DNA of 34,581 nucleotides from NCBI GenBank assembly GCA_016219225.1, contig JACRBX010000316.1, forward strand, positions 1 to 34,581. The letters are read 5' to 3'. Below the pieces are notes generated by a model, which was not told where the DNA came from, searched no databases, and was given only the letters and a program-made list of their open reading frames with translations. Each line of letters starts with the position of its first letter. The first letter of the stretch is position 1. Positions 18,060-26,183 of this stretch are shown one piece after another. A program made the position numbers and the translations under genes. This stretch comes from Deltaproteobacteria bacterium. Its GTDB lineage: Bacteria; Desulfobacterota; RBG-13-43-22.

Positions 18060-19250
18060 TCAGGGGAAAAGGGTCGGATTAAGTCCCACCCAGTTGGGTT
18101 CTTTCAGGAAAGGTGGTTTTTTTCCCACCGTATCCAACTGTTGTAAAATATTACGCAAAGCCCTTTTATTGATTTCTCTCCCACCCAAACCGGCAATAAA
18201 GTCCACCAGGAGAGGGGCATTTTTCAGGCCATACAACTTGGCTTTCAAATCCATGCCTACGGCCCCTTCGCTCCCCATGGAAATGTTCGCATCCAAAACC
18301 GCGATCCTCCTAGCGCCTTTGATGGCTTCCCAAATATCTTCAAAGGGAAAAGGACGATAACACCGAATTTTTACCATTCCTATTTGATGACCCTCGGACC
18401 GTAGATCATCCACCGACTCCTTGACCGTTCCGGATACCGAACCCAGGGCGATTACTATGGTGTCCGCGTCTTCCGTCCTGTAGGCTTCGACCAGGCCCCG
18501 ATAATCTCGCCCGGTTAATAGAGACAGCTCCTTAAAAATCTCCCTGATCCTTTGTTTCCCATCCTGCATCGCCTGGTGAACTGCGTATTTGAATTCCATC
18601 AGGACATTGTCATCGGCATAGGATCCCCAGCTTTTGGGGTTTTTTATGTCCAAAAAGTGCTCTGGTTCGAAAGGGGAGAGAAAGCGGTCAATCTCTTCCT
18701 GTCCCATATAAGCCACGCTTTCATAGGAATGGGTCAGTATCCAACCATCCATACACACCATAACCGGAAGGGAAATCTTAGGGTCTTCAGCAATTTTAAA
18801 GGCGGCAATATGGGTATCGTAAGCCTCCTGGACGCTTTCGACATAAAGCTGAATGATTCCCGAATCCCGCAGACTCATGGTATCCTGGTGATCGACCTGA
18901 ATGCTGATCGGGGCTGAAATGGTTCGATTAACCCCGGTTATTACAAAAGGAAGGCGCATCCCGGCGCTGGCATAGATTACTTCGGTCATGAGCAGTAATC
19001 CCTGGGAAGACGATGCAGTATAAGCCCGACTCCCGGTGGCAGAGGCTCCACTGACGACGCTGGCTGCCGAAAATTCGGATTCAACCCGGACATACTGCGC
19101 ATCCAGTTCTCCATCAGCCACCATTTTGGCCAGGTTTTCGACGATATGGGTTTGGGGACTTATGGGATAAGCCGAGACAACCTGGGGCCGGCAGGCTTTT
19201 ATCGCCATGGCTACGGCCTCCGATCCTTCAACGACACTCATTCGGTCCAT
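18060..19250 (-). CDS. porA: 2-oxoacid:ferredoxin oxidoreductase, alpha subunit
   Basis: This 396-residue PorA-type subunit shows AYPISPQTHIVENLA (the conserved TPP-contact YPITPxT stretch, with S for T), ASSSQGLLLMTEVIYASAGMRLP and DHQDTMSLRDSGIIQLY. It lies 10 bases before the beta gene and one base after the delta gene. It forms the active site together with the beta subunit. Confidence 0.92.
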   Translation of the reverse strand: MDRMSVVEGSEAVAMAIKACRPQVVSAYPISPQTHIVENLAKMVADGELDAQYVRVESEFSAASVVSGASATGSRAYTASSSQGLLLMTEVIYASAGMRLPFVITGVNRTISAPISIQVDHQDTMSLRDSGIIQLYVESVQEAYDTHIAAFKIAEDPKISLPVMVCMDGWILTHSYESVAYMGQEEIDRFLSPFEPEHFLDIKNPKSWGSYADDNVLMEFKYAVHQAMQDGKQRIREIFKELSLLTGRDYRGLVEAYRTEDADTIVIALGSVSGTVKESVDDLRSEGHQIGMVKIRCYRPFPFEDIWEAIKGARRIAVLDANISMGSEGAVGMDLKAKLYGLKNAPLLVDFIAGLGGREINKRALRNILQQLDTVGKKPPFLKEPNWVGLNPTLFP

Positions 19251-19251
19251 A

Positions 19252-19509
19252 TTATTTCTCCTCCGGAATCATTTGAATGGCTTCCGTAGGACATTCACGG
19301 GCACAAATTCCGCACCCTTTACAGAAGTCGTAATCGATGGAGAAAGCCCCATCTTCCACATGAATAGCCCCATCCGGGCAATCTTCTTCACAAACCCCGC
19401 AGGCTTTGCACCATGATTGATTAAGGACCGGTTTTTGATCCCGCCAGTCTCCGGTTTTATATTCGAGGGAAGTCCCGCCGGTTACGACAGCCCCTTTGGT
19501 AATTTTCAT
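19252..19509 (-). CDS. porD: 2-oxoacid:ferredoxin oxidoreductase, delta (8Fe ferredoxin) subunit
   Basis: This 85-residue protein has two [4Fe-4S] motifs, CKACGVCEEDCPDGAI and CKGCGICARECPTEAI. It carries electrons from the TPP subunit to external ferredoxin. It overlaps the gamma gene by four bases (ATGA), so the two are translationally coupled. Confidence 0.93.
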   Translation of the reverse strand: MKITKGAVVTGGTSLEYKTGDWRDQKPVLNQSWCKACGVCEEDCPDGAIHVEDGAFSIDYDFCKGCGICARECPTEAIQMIPEEK

Positions 19510-20060
19510 TTATTTTCCCTCAATAAATATTTATAGCTTTCTTCCACTACCAGAACGTTTTTCTCACCCAGACTCCCGGAAAATTTACTTCGAACCGCCC
19601 GTAGAACGGCCTCTAAACTTAATTCTCCGGTGATTGCGGCAAAGGCCCCCAATAACGCTGTATTCATGATGGGTCTTCCCAGAATTTTCCTGGCTAATTC
19701 TTCGGCAGAAAAAATGATAAAGCGAAAGTTTTTAGGTACTTCAAGAGCCTCAGGGGACTTGTCTGTATTAATCAACACCATTCCTCCAGGTTTCAACCCT
19801 TCAAAAACGTCGACTTCTTTTAGGATAGTCGGGTCCTGCACTATGGTGTAGTCAGGTTCACTCACCCGACTCCTTATTCGGATGGGCTCTTTATTGATCC
19901 GGCAGTAGGCTATAATCGGTTTCCCTCGCCGCTCCCCCCCACCCCCCAAAAAGGGAAAAGCCTGACCGAACCTTCCATCTTCCGAAGCGGCGATAGCCAT
20001 GAATTGAGCCAGGACCAAGGATCCCTGTCCTCCCCTTCCGTGAATGGTAATTTCTTTCAT
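19506..20060 (-). CDS. porG: 2-oxoacid:ferredoxin oxidoreductase, gamma subunit
   Basis: This 184-residue PorG-type subunit begins KEITIHGRGGQGSLVLAQ, the family signature GRGGQG. FPFLGGGGERRGKPI and MVLINTDKSPEALEVP follow. It is the first structural gene after iclR, and a composite operator lies 18-46 bases upstream of its start, so it probably opens the catabolic transcript. Confidence 0.92.
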   Translation of the reverse strand: MKEITIHGRGGQGSLVLAQFMAIAASEDGRFGQAFPFLGGGGERRGKPIIAYCRINKEPIRIRSRVSEPDYTIVQDPTILKEVDVFEGLKPGGMVLINTDKSPEALEVPKNFRFIIFSAEELARKILGRPIMNTALLGAFAAITGELSLEAVLRAVRSKFSGSLGEKNVLVVEESYKYLLRENK

Positions 20061-20077
20061 AATATCCCTACATCATA

Positions 20078-20106
20078 TTTCATAATATGAAATATGATTT
20101 CATAAT
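20078..20106 (-). promoter_or_regulatory. Composite operator before porG (probable IclR-protein site)
   Basis: TTTCATAATATGAAA at 20078-20092 is a perfect odd-centred palindrome (extended arms reach 20074-20096). Five bases further on lies a half site TTTCATAAT (20098-20106), 20 bp from the first half site. The same arrangement occurs before iclR at 20891-20919. It sits in the porG leader, where a bound regulator would block or modulate transcription. Confidence 0.72.
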
Positions 20107-20123
20107 TAAAAGAATAAATTTTT

Positions 20124-20873
20124 TTACCATTTCAAATTGGCGGAGATATCCTCTGCGGTTTTCTTAACTAAAGGGATCAATTCTCTTTGGATCCGTTCCA
20201 TGGTTATGGTAAAAATGGACCCTGTAACACTGAGAGACGCCATAATCTTCCCGCCGGCCCGGATAGGGGCCGCCACGCAGCGAACCCCCTCGTAATATTC
20301 TTCATTATCAATAGCATAGCCCTGGACCCGGATATTTTTAATTTCTTCCAATAAACGAGACAAGTTGGTAATGGTATTCTTTCCATAGATTTTTAAAGAC
20401 CTATTTTTATATATTTCTTTCACTTCATTATCAGATAACTCGGAAAGCAAAATTTTTCCCCCGGCGGCCGCATGAGGATCAGTCGTAAACCCGATATAGG
20501 TGTCTAAAGAGAGCCCGCCCTCTTTTTGGACTTTATCGATATAAGTCACCATCCCGTTTCTTAATATGGATAAATGAACCGCTTCATTGCATTCCTGGTG
20601 AAGTTTTCGGATATAATCGTGGGCCGTCCTTCGAATATCAATATTGTCAAGTATCGCACGGCTGATTCCTAAGAATCTCAACCCCAAAGCATATTTTTTC
20701 AGTTCCGGGTCTTGGGTAACATAATCATAGGGAATAAATGTACTTAGAATATGATGGATGGTGCTTTTAGGAAATCCGAGTTGTTGATTTAATTGTAAAA
20801 GGCTTAAACCCTGGAGATTTTTACTGAGGAGTTCGATAATTTGAAGGGCTTTATCCAGAGAAGATATTTTCAT
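20124..20873 (-). CDS. IclR-family transcriptional regulator
   Basis: This 249-residue regulator has an N-terminal winged helix-turn-helix (SLDKALQIIELLSKN, LGFPKSTIHHILSTF) and a C-terminal effector domain (AHDYIRKLHQECNEAVHLSI, GYAIDNEEYYEGVRCVAAPI, ending SANLKW). IclR members commonly control anaerobic or aerobic catabolism of aromatic and other carboxylic acids. It is transcribed in the same direction as the por genes. Matching operators before both iclR and porG suggest autoregulation plus control of the array. Confidence 0.92.
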   Translation of the reverse strand: MKISSLDKALQIIELLSKNLQGLSLLQLNQQLGFPKSTIHHILSTFIPYDYVTQDPELKKYALGLRFLGISRAILDNIDIRRTAHDYIRKLHQECNEAVHLSILRNGMVTYIDKVQKEGGLSLDTYIGFTTDPHAAAGGKILLSELSDNEVKEIYKNRSLKIYGKNTITNLSRLLEEIKNIRVQGYAIDNEEYYEGVRCVAAPIRAGGKIMASLSVTGSIFTITMERIQRELIPLVKKTAEDISANLKW

Positions 20874-20890
20874 ATTATTACTTTATATAA

Positions 20891-20919
20891 TTTCATATTA
20901 TGAAACTTGATTTCATTAT
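20891..20919 (-). promoter_or_regulatory. Composite operator before iclR (autoregulatory site)
   Basis: TTTCATATTATGAAA at 20891-20905 is the exact reverse complement of the palindrome before porG. Five bases on lies TTTCATTAT (20911-20919), again 20 bp from the first half site. It sits 18 bases upstream of the iclR start and just downstream of the predicted -10 box, the expected place for a repressor site. Confidence 0.72.
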
Positions 20920-20924
20920 AAACA

Positions 20925-20953
20925 TAAATATCAGTAGTCAAGTCTGTTGTCAA
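20925..20953 (-). promoter_or_regulatory. Predicted sigma-70 promoter of iclR
   Basis: On the minus strand TTGACA (20953-20948) is followed after 17 bases by TATTTA (20930-20925). A second pair, TTGACT (20941-20936) and TATAAT (20920-20915), overlaps it with a 15-base spacer. The composite operator begins directly downstream. Confidence 0.5.
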
Positions 20954-21101
20954 GTTTTTTTTAATCTATCAGGAAAAATTTTATTAAAAAAAAGAAACGA
21001 TAGAATAATCGGGGAGAAATGCCCTTGAATCTCCTGTTAGTCAGACCCTTTTCTGTCCATTAGACCTGGCTGGTCCGATTGTTCGGCAGGCGGAAAGGAG
21101 G

Positions 21102-22643
21102 TTAGTTAGAAGGTCTCCTACCCGACCTGTTCCCGGACCGAATGTCCGGCCTCCGGCCGGAGACAGCGGGCTTTTTTGCAATTTCCGGGCGGCGGTTTTT
21201 CCTGGGACCTGACGGTCTTGGTAAATCAAGCCATTCTTCCGGCGGCTGGATACAACTGAGGTTTCTGCCCATATAGGCCTCGATGGGTGGAAGGTAGAAG
21301 GCTTCCTTTTCATCGGCGAAGCTGATGGAGGTCCCGGCGGCCCCCGCCCGCCCGGTGCGTCCGATTCGGTGCACATAATCTTCCGGATCATGGGGCAGGG
21401 TAAAATTGATCACATGATTCATCCCTTCGATGTGCAGACCCCGGCCGGCCACATCTGTGGCCACCAGGACCCGGAACTTTCCGGTCTTGAATTGGTCGAG
21501 ACGTTGGATCCGCTGGTTCTGAGGGATATCACCGGAAAGTTCCGCGCAGGTGATTCCGTATCGGGTGAGCATCTCTGCCAGCCGTCTCACTTCGTCTTTC
21601 CGGTTGCAAAAAACCAAAACCCTCTCCAGCTTCAGCTTGTCGATGATGTTATAAAGGAGGGCGAATTTCTGGTCCGTGGTCACGATGTAGACGATCTGGT
21701 CCACCGTTTCCACGGCCACCTGCTCCGGTTCGATATCCACCGTCACCGGGTTATGGGTCCACTGGGCGGCCAGGCGGGTAATTTCTTTGGTCAGCGTGGC
21801 GCTGAAAAGCAGGGTCTGGCGCTTTTCCTTGGGCGGGGTGCTGTGGATGATCTTCCGGACGTCCGGGATAAATCCCATGTCCAGCATCCGGTCGGCTTCG
21901 TCGATGATCATCACCTCTACCCGGTTCAGGATCAGGTCCCGTCGTTGTTGAAAATCGAGCAACCGGCCGGGGGTGGCTACCACGATATCCACCGGAACAC
22001 CGACCAGTTGCCTCTTCTGCTTTTCGAAATCCATACCGCCGAACAGGGAGATCACCTTAAGATCGGTGTACTTGATGAGTAGACGGGCTTCCTCAAATAT
22101 CTGAAGCACGAGTTCCCGGGTGGGGGCAATCACCAGGACCCGGGGCGTTCCGGGCTTCCTCCCGCCATGGATGGGATTGTTCAGCATCCGGGTAATCACG
22201 GCAATGAGAAAGGCCGCTGTTTTGCCGGTTCCGGTTTGGGCCCGCCCGCTGGCGTCTTTGCCGGATAGTGTACTGGGAAGAATTTCCGCCTGGATCGGGG
22301 TACAATACTGGAAACCGAGATCCATGATGGCATGCATAAGCGGATCGGGAAGTTCAAAATCGTGAAAGCGGGTTTTTCCTTCGGCCGGCGGAACCTTGAA
22401 CTGGGAGATCCGCCAGGGCACTACCGGTGCTGGGGTAGCGGAAGCTGGTGATCCACCCGCTGCCGCAGGGGTTCCATGGCCTCTTTTTCGGGGGCGCCTT
22501 CTGGGCTGGGAACGGTTTTCCATGGCCGGAAGGGGTAGCTCCGGTAGGGGCACAGGAGAGGCCCCTTTCGCTTTGAGACCTTTTTCTCCGGGTCTGCCGA
22601 TATTTCTAATCTTCTGTACTACTTTTTGAATAAAATTTCTCAT
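21102..22643 (-). CDS. DEAD-box ATP-dependent RNA helicase (RhlB/RhlE type)
   Basis: This 513-residue helicase has an unconserved basic and proline-rich N-terminus of about 90 residues, then the Q motif region ([23 protein letters not shown]). The core motifs follow in order: [41 protein letters not shown] and [10 protein letters not shown]. The tail is basic and suits RNA binding. It unwinds short RNA duplexes in ribosome assembly or mRNA decay. It is unrelated to the catabolic genes around it. Confidence 0.93.
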   Translation of the reverse strand: MRNFIQKVVQKIRNIGRPGEKGLKAKGASPVPLPELPLPAMENRSQPRRRPRKRGHGTPAAAGGSPASATPAPVVPWRISQFKVPPAEGKTRFHDFELPDPLMHAIMDLGFQYCTPIQAEILPSTLSGKDASGRAQTGTGKTAAFLIAVITRMLNNPIHGGRKPGTPRVLVIAPTRELVLQIFEEARLLIKYTDLKVISLFGGMDFEKQKRQLVGVPVDIVVATPGRLLDFQQRRDLILNRVEVMIIDEADRMLDMGFIPDVRKIIHSTPPKEKRQTLLFSATLTKEITRLAAQWTHNPVTVDIEPEQVAVETVDQIVYIVTTDQKFALLYNIIDKLKLERVLVFCNRKDEVRRLAEMLTRYGITCAELSGDIPQNQRIQRLDQFKTGKFRVLVATDVAGRGLHIEGMNHVINFTLPHDPEDYVHRIGRTGRAGAAGTSISFADEKEAFYLPPIEAYMGRNLSCIQPPEEWLDLPRPSGPRKNRRPEIAKKPAVSGRRPDIRSGNRSGRRPSN

Positions 22644-22670
22644 TGTTTTAAAAATTCAGGTCTAAACAGG

Positions 22671-22886
22671 TTAATGTTTTCGGCGGGTGTAAATGATCTT
22701 ATACTGGTCACAGGCGGCCATCAGACAGCTCGTGCATTCACCGGTCATTTCCGAGGGATTTATCGGTTCGACCAGGACCTCGAATCCCAATTCCCGATAT
22801 TCTTCCACGGCCTCGGAGAGACGGGGCTCATCGGCGGTGAATTGTCTGGTCCAGCCTAAATTTTCCAATTCCTGTTGTCTGGTCAT
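22671..22886 (-). CDS. Small cysteine-containing protein of unknown function
   Basis: This is a 71-residue protein if started at MTRQQELENLGW, where GGGAGGTAATT gives a strong ribosome site; an upstream in-frame ATG would add 13 residues without one. The C-terminal stretch GECTSCLMAACDQYKIIY holds CxxC and a third Cys. The segment before it is predicted acidic and helical. It is the last member of the ferredoxin/ATPase cluster. I do not recognise a family. The cysteines may bind a metal or cluster. Confidence 0.65.
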   Translation of the reverse strand: MTRQQELENLGWTRQFTADEPRLSEAVEEYRELGFEVLVEPINPSEMTGECTSCLMAACDQYKIIYTRRKH

Positions 22887-22939
22887 AATTACCTCCCGGT
22901 GCAGGGGCCAAAGGTTTGAATACACGGTTCACGGTGTAC

Positions 22940-22979
22940 GGTCCAAGGTTTAAGGTTAGAGCCCTTGGACCTTAAACCT
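22940..22979. repeat. Inverted repeat in the 313-base gap before the small protein
   Basis: AGGTTTAAGGT at 22946-22956 pairs perfectly with ACCTTAAACCT at 22969-22979, and GGTCCAAGG at 22940-22948 with CCTTGGACC at 22963-22971. The two alternatives overlap, so the RNA could form either stem. The 18-mer starting at 22940 recurs exactly at 23503. Apart from this and the CCGATCC triplet, the gap 22887-23199 shows no gene. Confidence 0.7.
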
Positions 22980-23170
22980 AAACAAATCTACCTCGTCGGC
23001 CTGCCACTTTTTCATATATACCATATTCTTGCGGATATTGATAGGTAAACCCATAACCCGTAGATCTAAAAAACTTTAACCGCCCGTTCGCTTGAGGCGG
23101 ACTTGATTAAGGGTTCAAGGTTTTTTTCACTTGTAACAGGCAACTTGCAACTTTATTCTTTAACGAAGTC

Positions 23171-23191
23171 CCGATCCCCGATCCCCGATCC
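23171..23191. repeat. Tandem heptamer CCGATCC, three copies
   Basis: Three exact head-to-tail copies of CCGATCC lie just beyond the stop codon of the ferredoxin gene. The 7-base period matches the style of other short repeats in the neighbouring gaps. Confidence 0.8.
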
Positions 23192-23199
23192 CTGCCTCT

Positions 23200-23490
23200 T
23201 TACCAGGAATGGCCGATGGCCCCCTTTTTACAGGCAACCACACAGGGCAAGGGGGACCGGTCCGAAACCGGTTTACAAGAACCGCAGGCATATTTAATCT
23301 TTTTTCGCTCCGATTCCTTAACTGCGGCCACCGGTATCTCCCGAAAGGGGTCATAGGGATCTTCGTCCCTGACCTCAAAAACCCCGGCAGGACAGACCGG
23401 AAGACAATCCCCGCAGCCATCGCATTTATCGGTGTCCAGGCTGATAAAATATTCCCCGGACCCGTCTTTGTAGCCAAAATGGGCGATCAT
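23200..23490 (-). CDS. 4Fe-4S ferredoxin-like protein linked to the BadF-type ATPases
   Basis: This is a 96-residue protein from the ATG at 23490, preceded by AAGGAA; a longer frame would add 20 residues lying in a repeat. The first cluster motif is CDGCGDCLPVCPAGVF. The second is spaced out: CGSCKP, then PCVVACKKGAIG about ten residues later. The likely role is to deliver electrons to the ATP-dependent activator encoded just upstream, as in benzoyl-CoA reductase clusters where a ferredoxin gene accompanies the ATPase subunits. Confidence 0.82.
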   Translation of the reverse strand: MIAHFGYKDGSGEYFISLDTDKCDGCGDCLPVCPAGVFEVRDEDPYDPFREIPVAAVKESERKKIKYACGSCKPVSDRSPLPCVVACKKGAIGHSW

Positions 23491-23502
23491 AATAAATTCC
23501 TT

Positions 23503-23520
23503 GGTCCAAGGTTTAAGGTT
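23503..23520. repeat. 18-bp direct repeat of the sequence at 22940
   Basis: GGTCCAAGGTTTAAGGTT is identical to 22940-22957. It flanks the ferredoxin gene on its upstream side as the other copy does downstream. The adjoining text up to 23588 keeps returning to CAAGGT/AACCTT units (for example CCTTACACCTTGAACCTTA), so this is part of a degenerate heptamer-like array. Confidence 0.75.
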
Positions 23521-23588
23521 TACGGTGCAAGGTGAAAACAACAAACGCATTAACCCACGATTTTACCCTGAACCTTACACCTTGAACC

Positions 23589-24503
23589 TTATGCCTTTCC
23601 TTTATCCTTTTCCACCAAGTCCTTGGCCAACAAGGCCGCACCGACTGCACCGGCGATCTGGGTATCATATTTAGGCGTCAGGGCCTTGATCTTCAATTCT
23701 TTTTCCAGCCGGGAGACGACGCCGATATTCTTGGCAATGCCGCCGGTAATGGCAAAATCGGGTTCCATGCCGATCCGTTCCAGCAGGGTGGCGACCCGAT
23801 GGGCCATGGCCGCGGTGTAGGCGGCAAGGACCTTTTCCTTGGGCCACCCCCCCCGCAGCAAACCCGAGGCCTCTGATTTGGCAAAAACCACGCAGGTGCT
23901 GCTCACCGGAGGCGGCTCTTCTTCCACCTTTAAGGAAAGCTCTCCGATTTCATTGATGGAGACCCCCAAAAGATCGGCAAAGACTTCCATGCCCCGGCCG
24001 GTCCCGGCGGCACATTTGTCGTTCATCAAAAAGTTAGTTACCTTACCTTTTTCATCGATATGGATGGCCTTGCAATCCTGCCCCCCCATATCCAAAACGG
24101 TCCGAACCGTCGGGCCATACATGAAATTGGCCCCCCGGCCGTGACAGGAGATCTCGGTAATAGCCCGCTTCGCAAAGGGTACATTGACCCGGCCATAGCC
24201 GGTCCCCACGGTGTATTGTAAATTTTCCAGGATCATACCGGTCCCATCCAAGGCCCAGTTCATGGCCTTAATGGCACTGTTCGGGCTGTCCGAACCGGTC
24301 CGCATATTGCTGTAGGCAAACAATTCCCCATCAGTCATAATAACAGCCTGAGAACTCACCGAACCGACATCCACGCCGGCGGTTATGATCTTGGCTAATT
24401 TCCAATCTATATCCGGTGCGGTCCACCGGGATTCCGTCCATCTCCAAAACTCCTCTGCCACTAATCCTCCCCTTATCTTTGAGTATAAATCGTTTAGTTC
24501 CAA
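23589..24503 (-). CDS. BadF/BcrA/HgdC-family ATPase, BzdQ-like
   Basis: This 304-residue ASKHA-fold ATPase starts at TTG. The phosphate-binding loops read GVDVGSVSSQAVI and VLDMGGQDCKAI. The conserved cysteines that hold one [4Fe-4S] cluster across a dimer are present in NDKCAAGTGRG and SSTCVVFAKSE. In this family ATP hydrolysis drives low-potential electrons into 2-hydroxyacyl-CoA dehydratases or class I benzoyl-CoA reductases. The extended N-terminus (WRWTESRWT...IDWKLAK) is like Azoarcus-type BzdQ from memory. The second ATPase is encoded 227 bases upstream and the ferredoxin follows after about 100 bases. No catalytic subunit lies in the window. Confidence 0.85.
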   Translation of the reverse strand: MELNDLYSKIRGGLVAEEFWRWTESRWTAPDIDWKLAKIITAGVDVGSVSSQAVIMTDGELFAYSNMRTGSDSPNSAIKAMNWALDGTGMILENLQYTVGTGYGRVNVPFAKRAITEISCHGRGANFMYGPTVRTVLDMGGQDCKAIHIDEKGKVTNFLMNDKCAAGTGRGMEVFADLLGVSINEIGELSLKVEEEPPPVSSTCVVFAKSEASGLLRGGWPKEKVLAAYTAAMAHRVATLLERIGMEPDFAITGGIAKNIGVVSRLEKELKIKALTPKYDTQIAGAVGAALLAKDLVEKDKGKA

Positions 24504-24593
24504 AATAGGGCTCAGCGCTTACCGAGTTCTATTTTCATGATTCGTGGTGCCACGCCCCAAAAGGCGGGGCATGTCGGTTTAATACGAAAAATC

Positions 24594-24698
24594 AGTTCGG
24601 AGTTCGGAGCAAACCATTTTCATCCTTCGTGGCTCCCGCAGTAGGCAGGCGCCACGAACATTGAAAATATCTTTCCCGGAACACGGACACGGACACGG
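24594..24698. repeat. Short tandem repeats and a hairpin between the two ATPase genes
   Basis: AGTTCGG occurs twice in tandem (24594-24607). TTCGTGGC (24626-24633) is exactly complementary to GCCACGAA (24651-24658). ACACGG occurs three times in tandem (24681-24698). The 227-base gap shows no gene. The stem could be transcript structure or the scar of a small mobile repeat. Confidence 0.7.
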
Positions 24699-24730
24699 TA
24701 TTTTCTCACTAATTACTCCGAACTCTAAAC

Positions 24731-25498
24731 TTAATTGCCGGCCGCCAGCAAGGCCGCACCTAGAGCACTGACGAATTCCGGTTCTTCCGGGACAATCACT
24801 TCCATTTCCAACTCCCTGTTCAGGGATTTCAAAAAACCCACATTTTTGGCCACCCCCCCGATGAGCATGGCCTCCTTCTCCAGGCCCACCCGACGGACCA
24901 TGGAAACGACCCGGTCGGCAATGGCATCATGGACGGCCCGGGCCATGTCCGGTGTGGGGGTTTTGGCATGGACCAGGGTCACCAGTTCCGATTCGGCAAA
25001 AACCGCGCACTGGGCGTTCATGGCCACGGCCCGGGTGGATTGCAAAGAGAGCGGTCCAAGTTCTTCCAGCTTGATCTCCAAAGCCCGGGCCATAGCCTCG
25101 GTAAAGGCCCCGGTGCCGGCGGCACATTTTTCATTGATGGCAAAGTCCACCACTTTCCCCTCGGCATTGATCCTGATGGCCCGTCCTTCCTCGGCCCCGA
25201 CATCAATAACCGTCCGTACCCGGTTGTCCAAAAAGATGGCCCCTTTGGCCGCTGCCGAGACCTCGGAGACTTGTCCTGGGACCCTATCCGCTTCCTTTTT
25301 GCCGGCCCCGGTGGCCATGATTCTTTCTATCTGTTTCATACCGATACCGGCCTTGGGCAAAACTTCATCCCAGGCCCTATTTAAGGATTCCCGGACGTCG
25401 TAACCGGCCATAACCAGGGTCCGCCCGATAATCACCCCGTCTTTCATAATCACAATCTTAATTGTTTTGGCACCAATATCTAAACCTGCGGTAATCAT
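24731..25498 (-). CDS. BadF/BcrD/HgdC-family ATPase, BzdP-like
   Basis: This is a 255-residue protein from the ATG at 25498, which has GGAGG upstream; the longer frame starts in the neighbouring pseudogene. Family landmarks are GLDIGAKTIKIVI, VIDVGAEEGRAI, the cluster cysteines in NEKCAAGTGAF and NAQCAVFAESE, and GGVAKNVGF near the end. It is the shorter partner of the pair; heterodimeric ATPase subunits occur in class I benzoyl-CoA reductases (BcrAD, BzdPQ), whereas dehydratase activators are homodimers. The pair therefore points to a BCR-type system whose reductase subunits must lie elsewhere or be lost. Confidence 0.85.
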   Translation of the reverse strand: MITAGLDIGAKTIKIVIMKDGVIIGRTLVMAGYDVRESLNRAWDEVLPKAGIGMKQIERIMATGAGKKEADRVPGQVSEVSAAAKGAIFLDNRVRTVIDVGAEEGRAIRINAEGKVVDFAINEKCAAGTGAFTEAMARALEIKLEELGPLSLQSTRAVAMNAQCAVFAESELVTLVHAKTPTPDMARAVHDAIADRVVSMVRRVGLEKEAMLIGGVAKNVGFLKSLNRELEMEVIVPEEPEFVSALGAALLAAGN

Positions 25499-25521
25499 CC
25501 TCAAGCCTCCGTTAAAAACTC

Positions 25522-26092
25522 CTATCTTTCCATACTGACTATATCCCATTTTGTAAGCAGCGACAATAGCCGTTCCGTATCTCCACCTGTCCGGACATGG
25601 GCAAGATAAACTGCATCAGCCAGGGCGGCCACCATCTCGTTGCGATATCGCGCGGATTCGCGGTCAACACGCCTCGGTTTTTCTGCAAACGGTGATAGGA
25701 ACAGAATCCTCCCGGCCTCAAAGGCAGGCCGGCATTCGGCAGGAATGCGCATTCCCTCAATGGCCCGGGCCGGGCAGATGATGATGGGCTGCTTTCCGCG
25801 CAGGAGAATGCGTACACTCTTCTTCGATGGGCGAGTGAAAACCGCTGATGACCGTCTCTCCCTCATCGCGCAGGTGACGGGCCACATCATGGGCGCACAG
25901 GATGGCGTCTCCCGGTGTACGGGCGGAGCAAAAAATGGCCGTTTTCCGGTGGACAAGTAACTCAATAGGCCCAATAGCCGTCAGCGTCTCCGGGGCCTTT
26001 TCCCTAAGGCGGTCAAGCAGGATGGCCGGATAGGTCCTGTGGCTTCGGGCAAGAAGCTGTGCATCGTGAGATAGTTTCTTGTTTTTGTTCAT
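25522..26092 (-). pseudogene. Frameshifted DprA/SLOG-like protein
   Basis: Two overlapping frames make one protein of about 190 residues. The first runs from MNKNKKLSHDAQLL (ATG at 26092) through TAIFCSARTPGDAIL to ISGFHSPIEEEC. The second continues VRILLRGKQPIIICPARAIEGMRIPAEC to the stop at 25522. The switch is at about 25805-25815, where GAGTGTACGC would need two extra bases to read on. The GFHSPIE...LLRG...P.I.CPARGI pattern recalls the Rossmann-like SLOG domain of DprA-type DNA-processing proteins. It may be a true frameshift mutation or a sequencing error. It ends just upstream of the BzdP-like gene. Confidence 0.65.
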
Positions 26093-26183
26093 AACCTGGC
26101 ATCTCAAGAAATAGTTTTTCTCGTAACAATTTAGCCCTTTGAAAAACTTGATACTTCACTTGAAAAATCCTGACTTTCGCATA

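Noticed and set aside
21369-22082. 237-codon plus-strand frame opposite the helicase
   Set aside because: It is the antisense shadow of conserved DEAD-box motifs; GC-rich antisense frames of this kind are common.
22926-23199. CRISPR-like array suggested by repeats
   Set aside because: Units are 7-18 bases, contiguous or degenerate, with no regular spacers and no cas genes nearby.
24735-25403. 222-codon plus-strand frame opposite the BzdP-like ATPase
   Set aside because: It mirrors conserved ATPase motifs on the other strand and shows serine/alanine-rich shadow composition.
25800-25820. Programmed frameshift in the DprA-like gene
   Set aside because: No slippery heptamer is present and the needed shift would re-read two bases; mutation or sequencing error is simpler.
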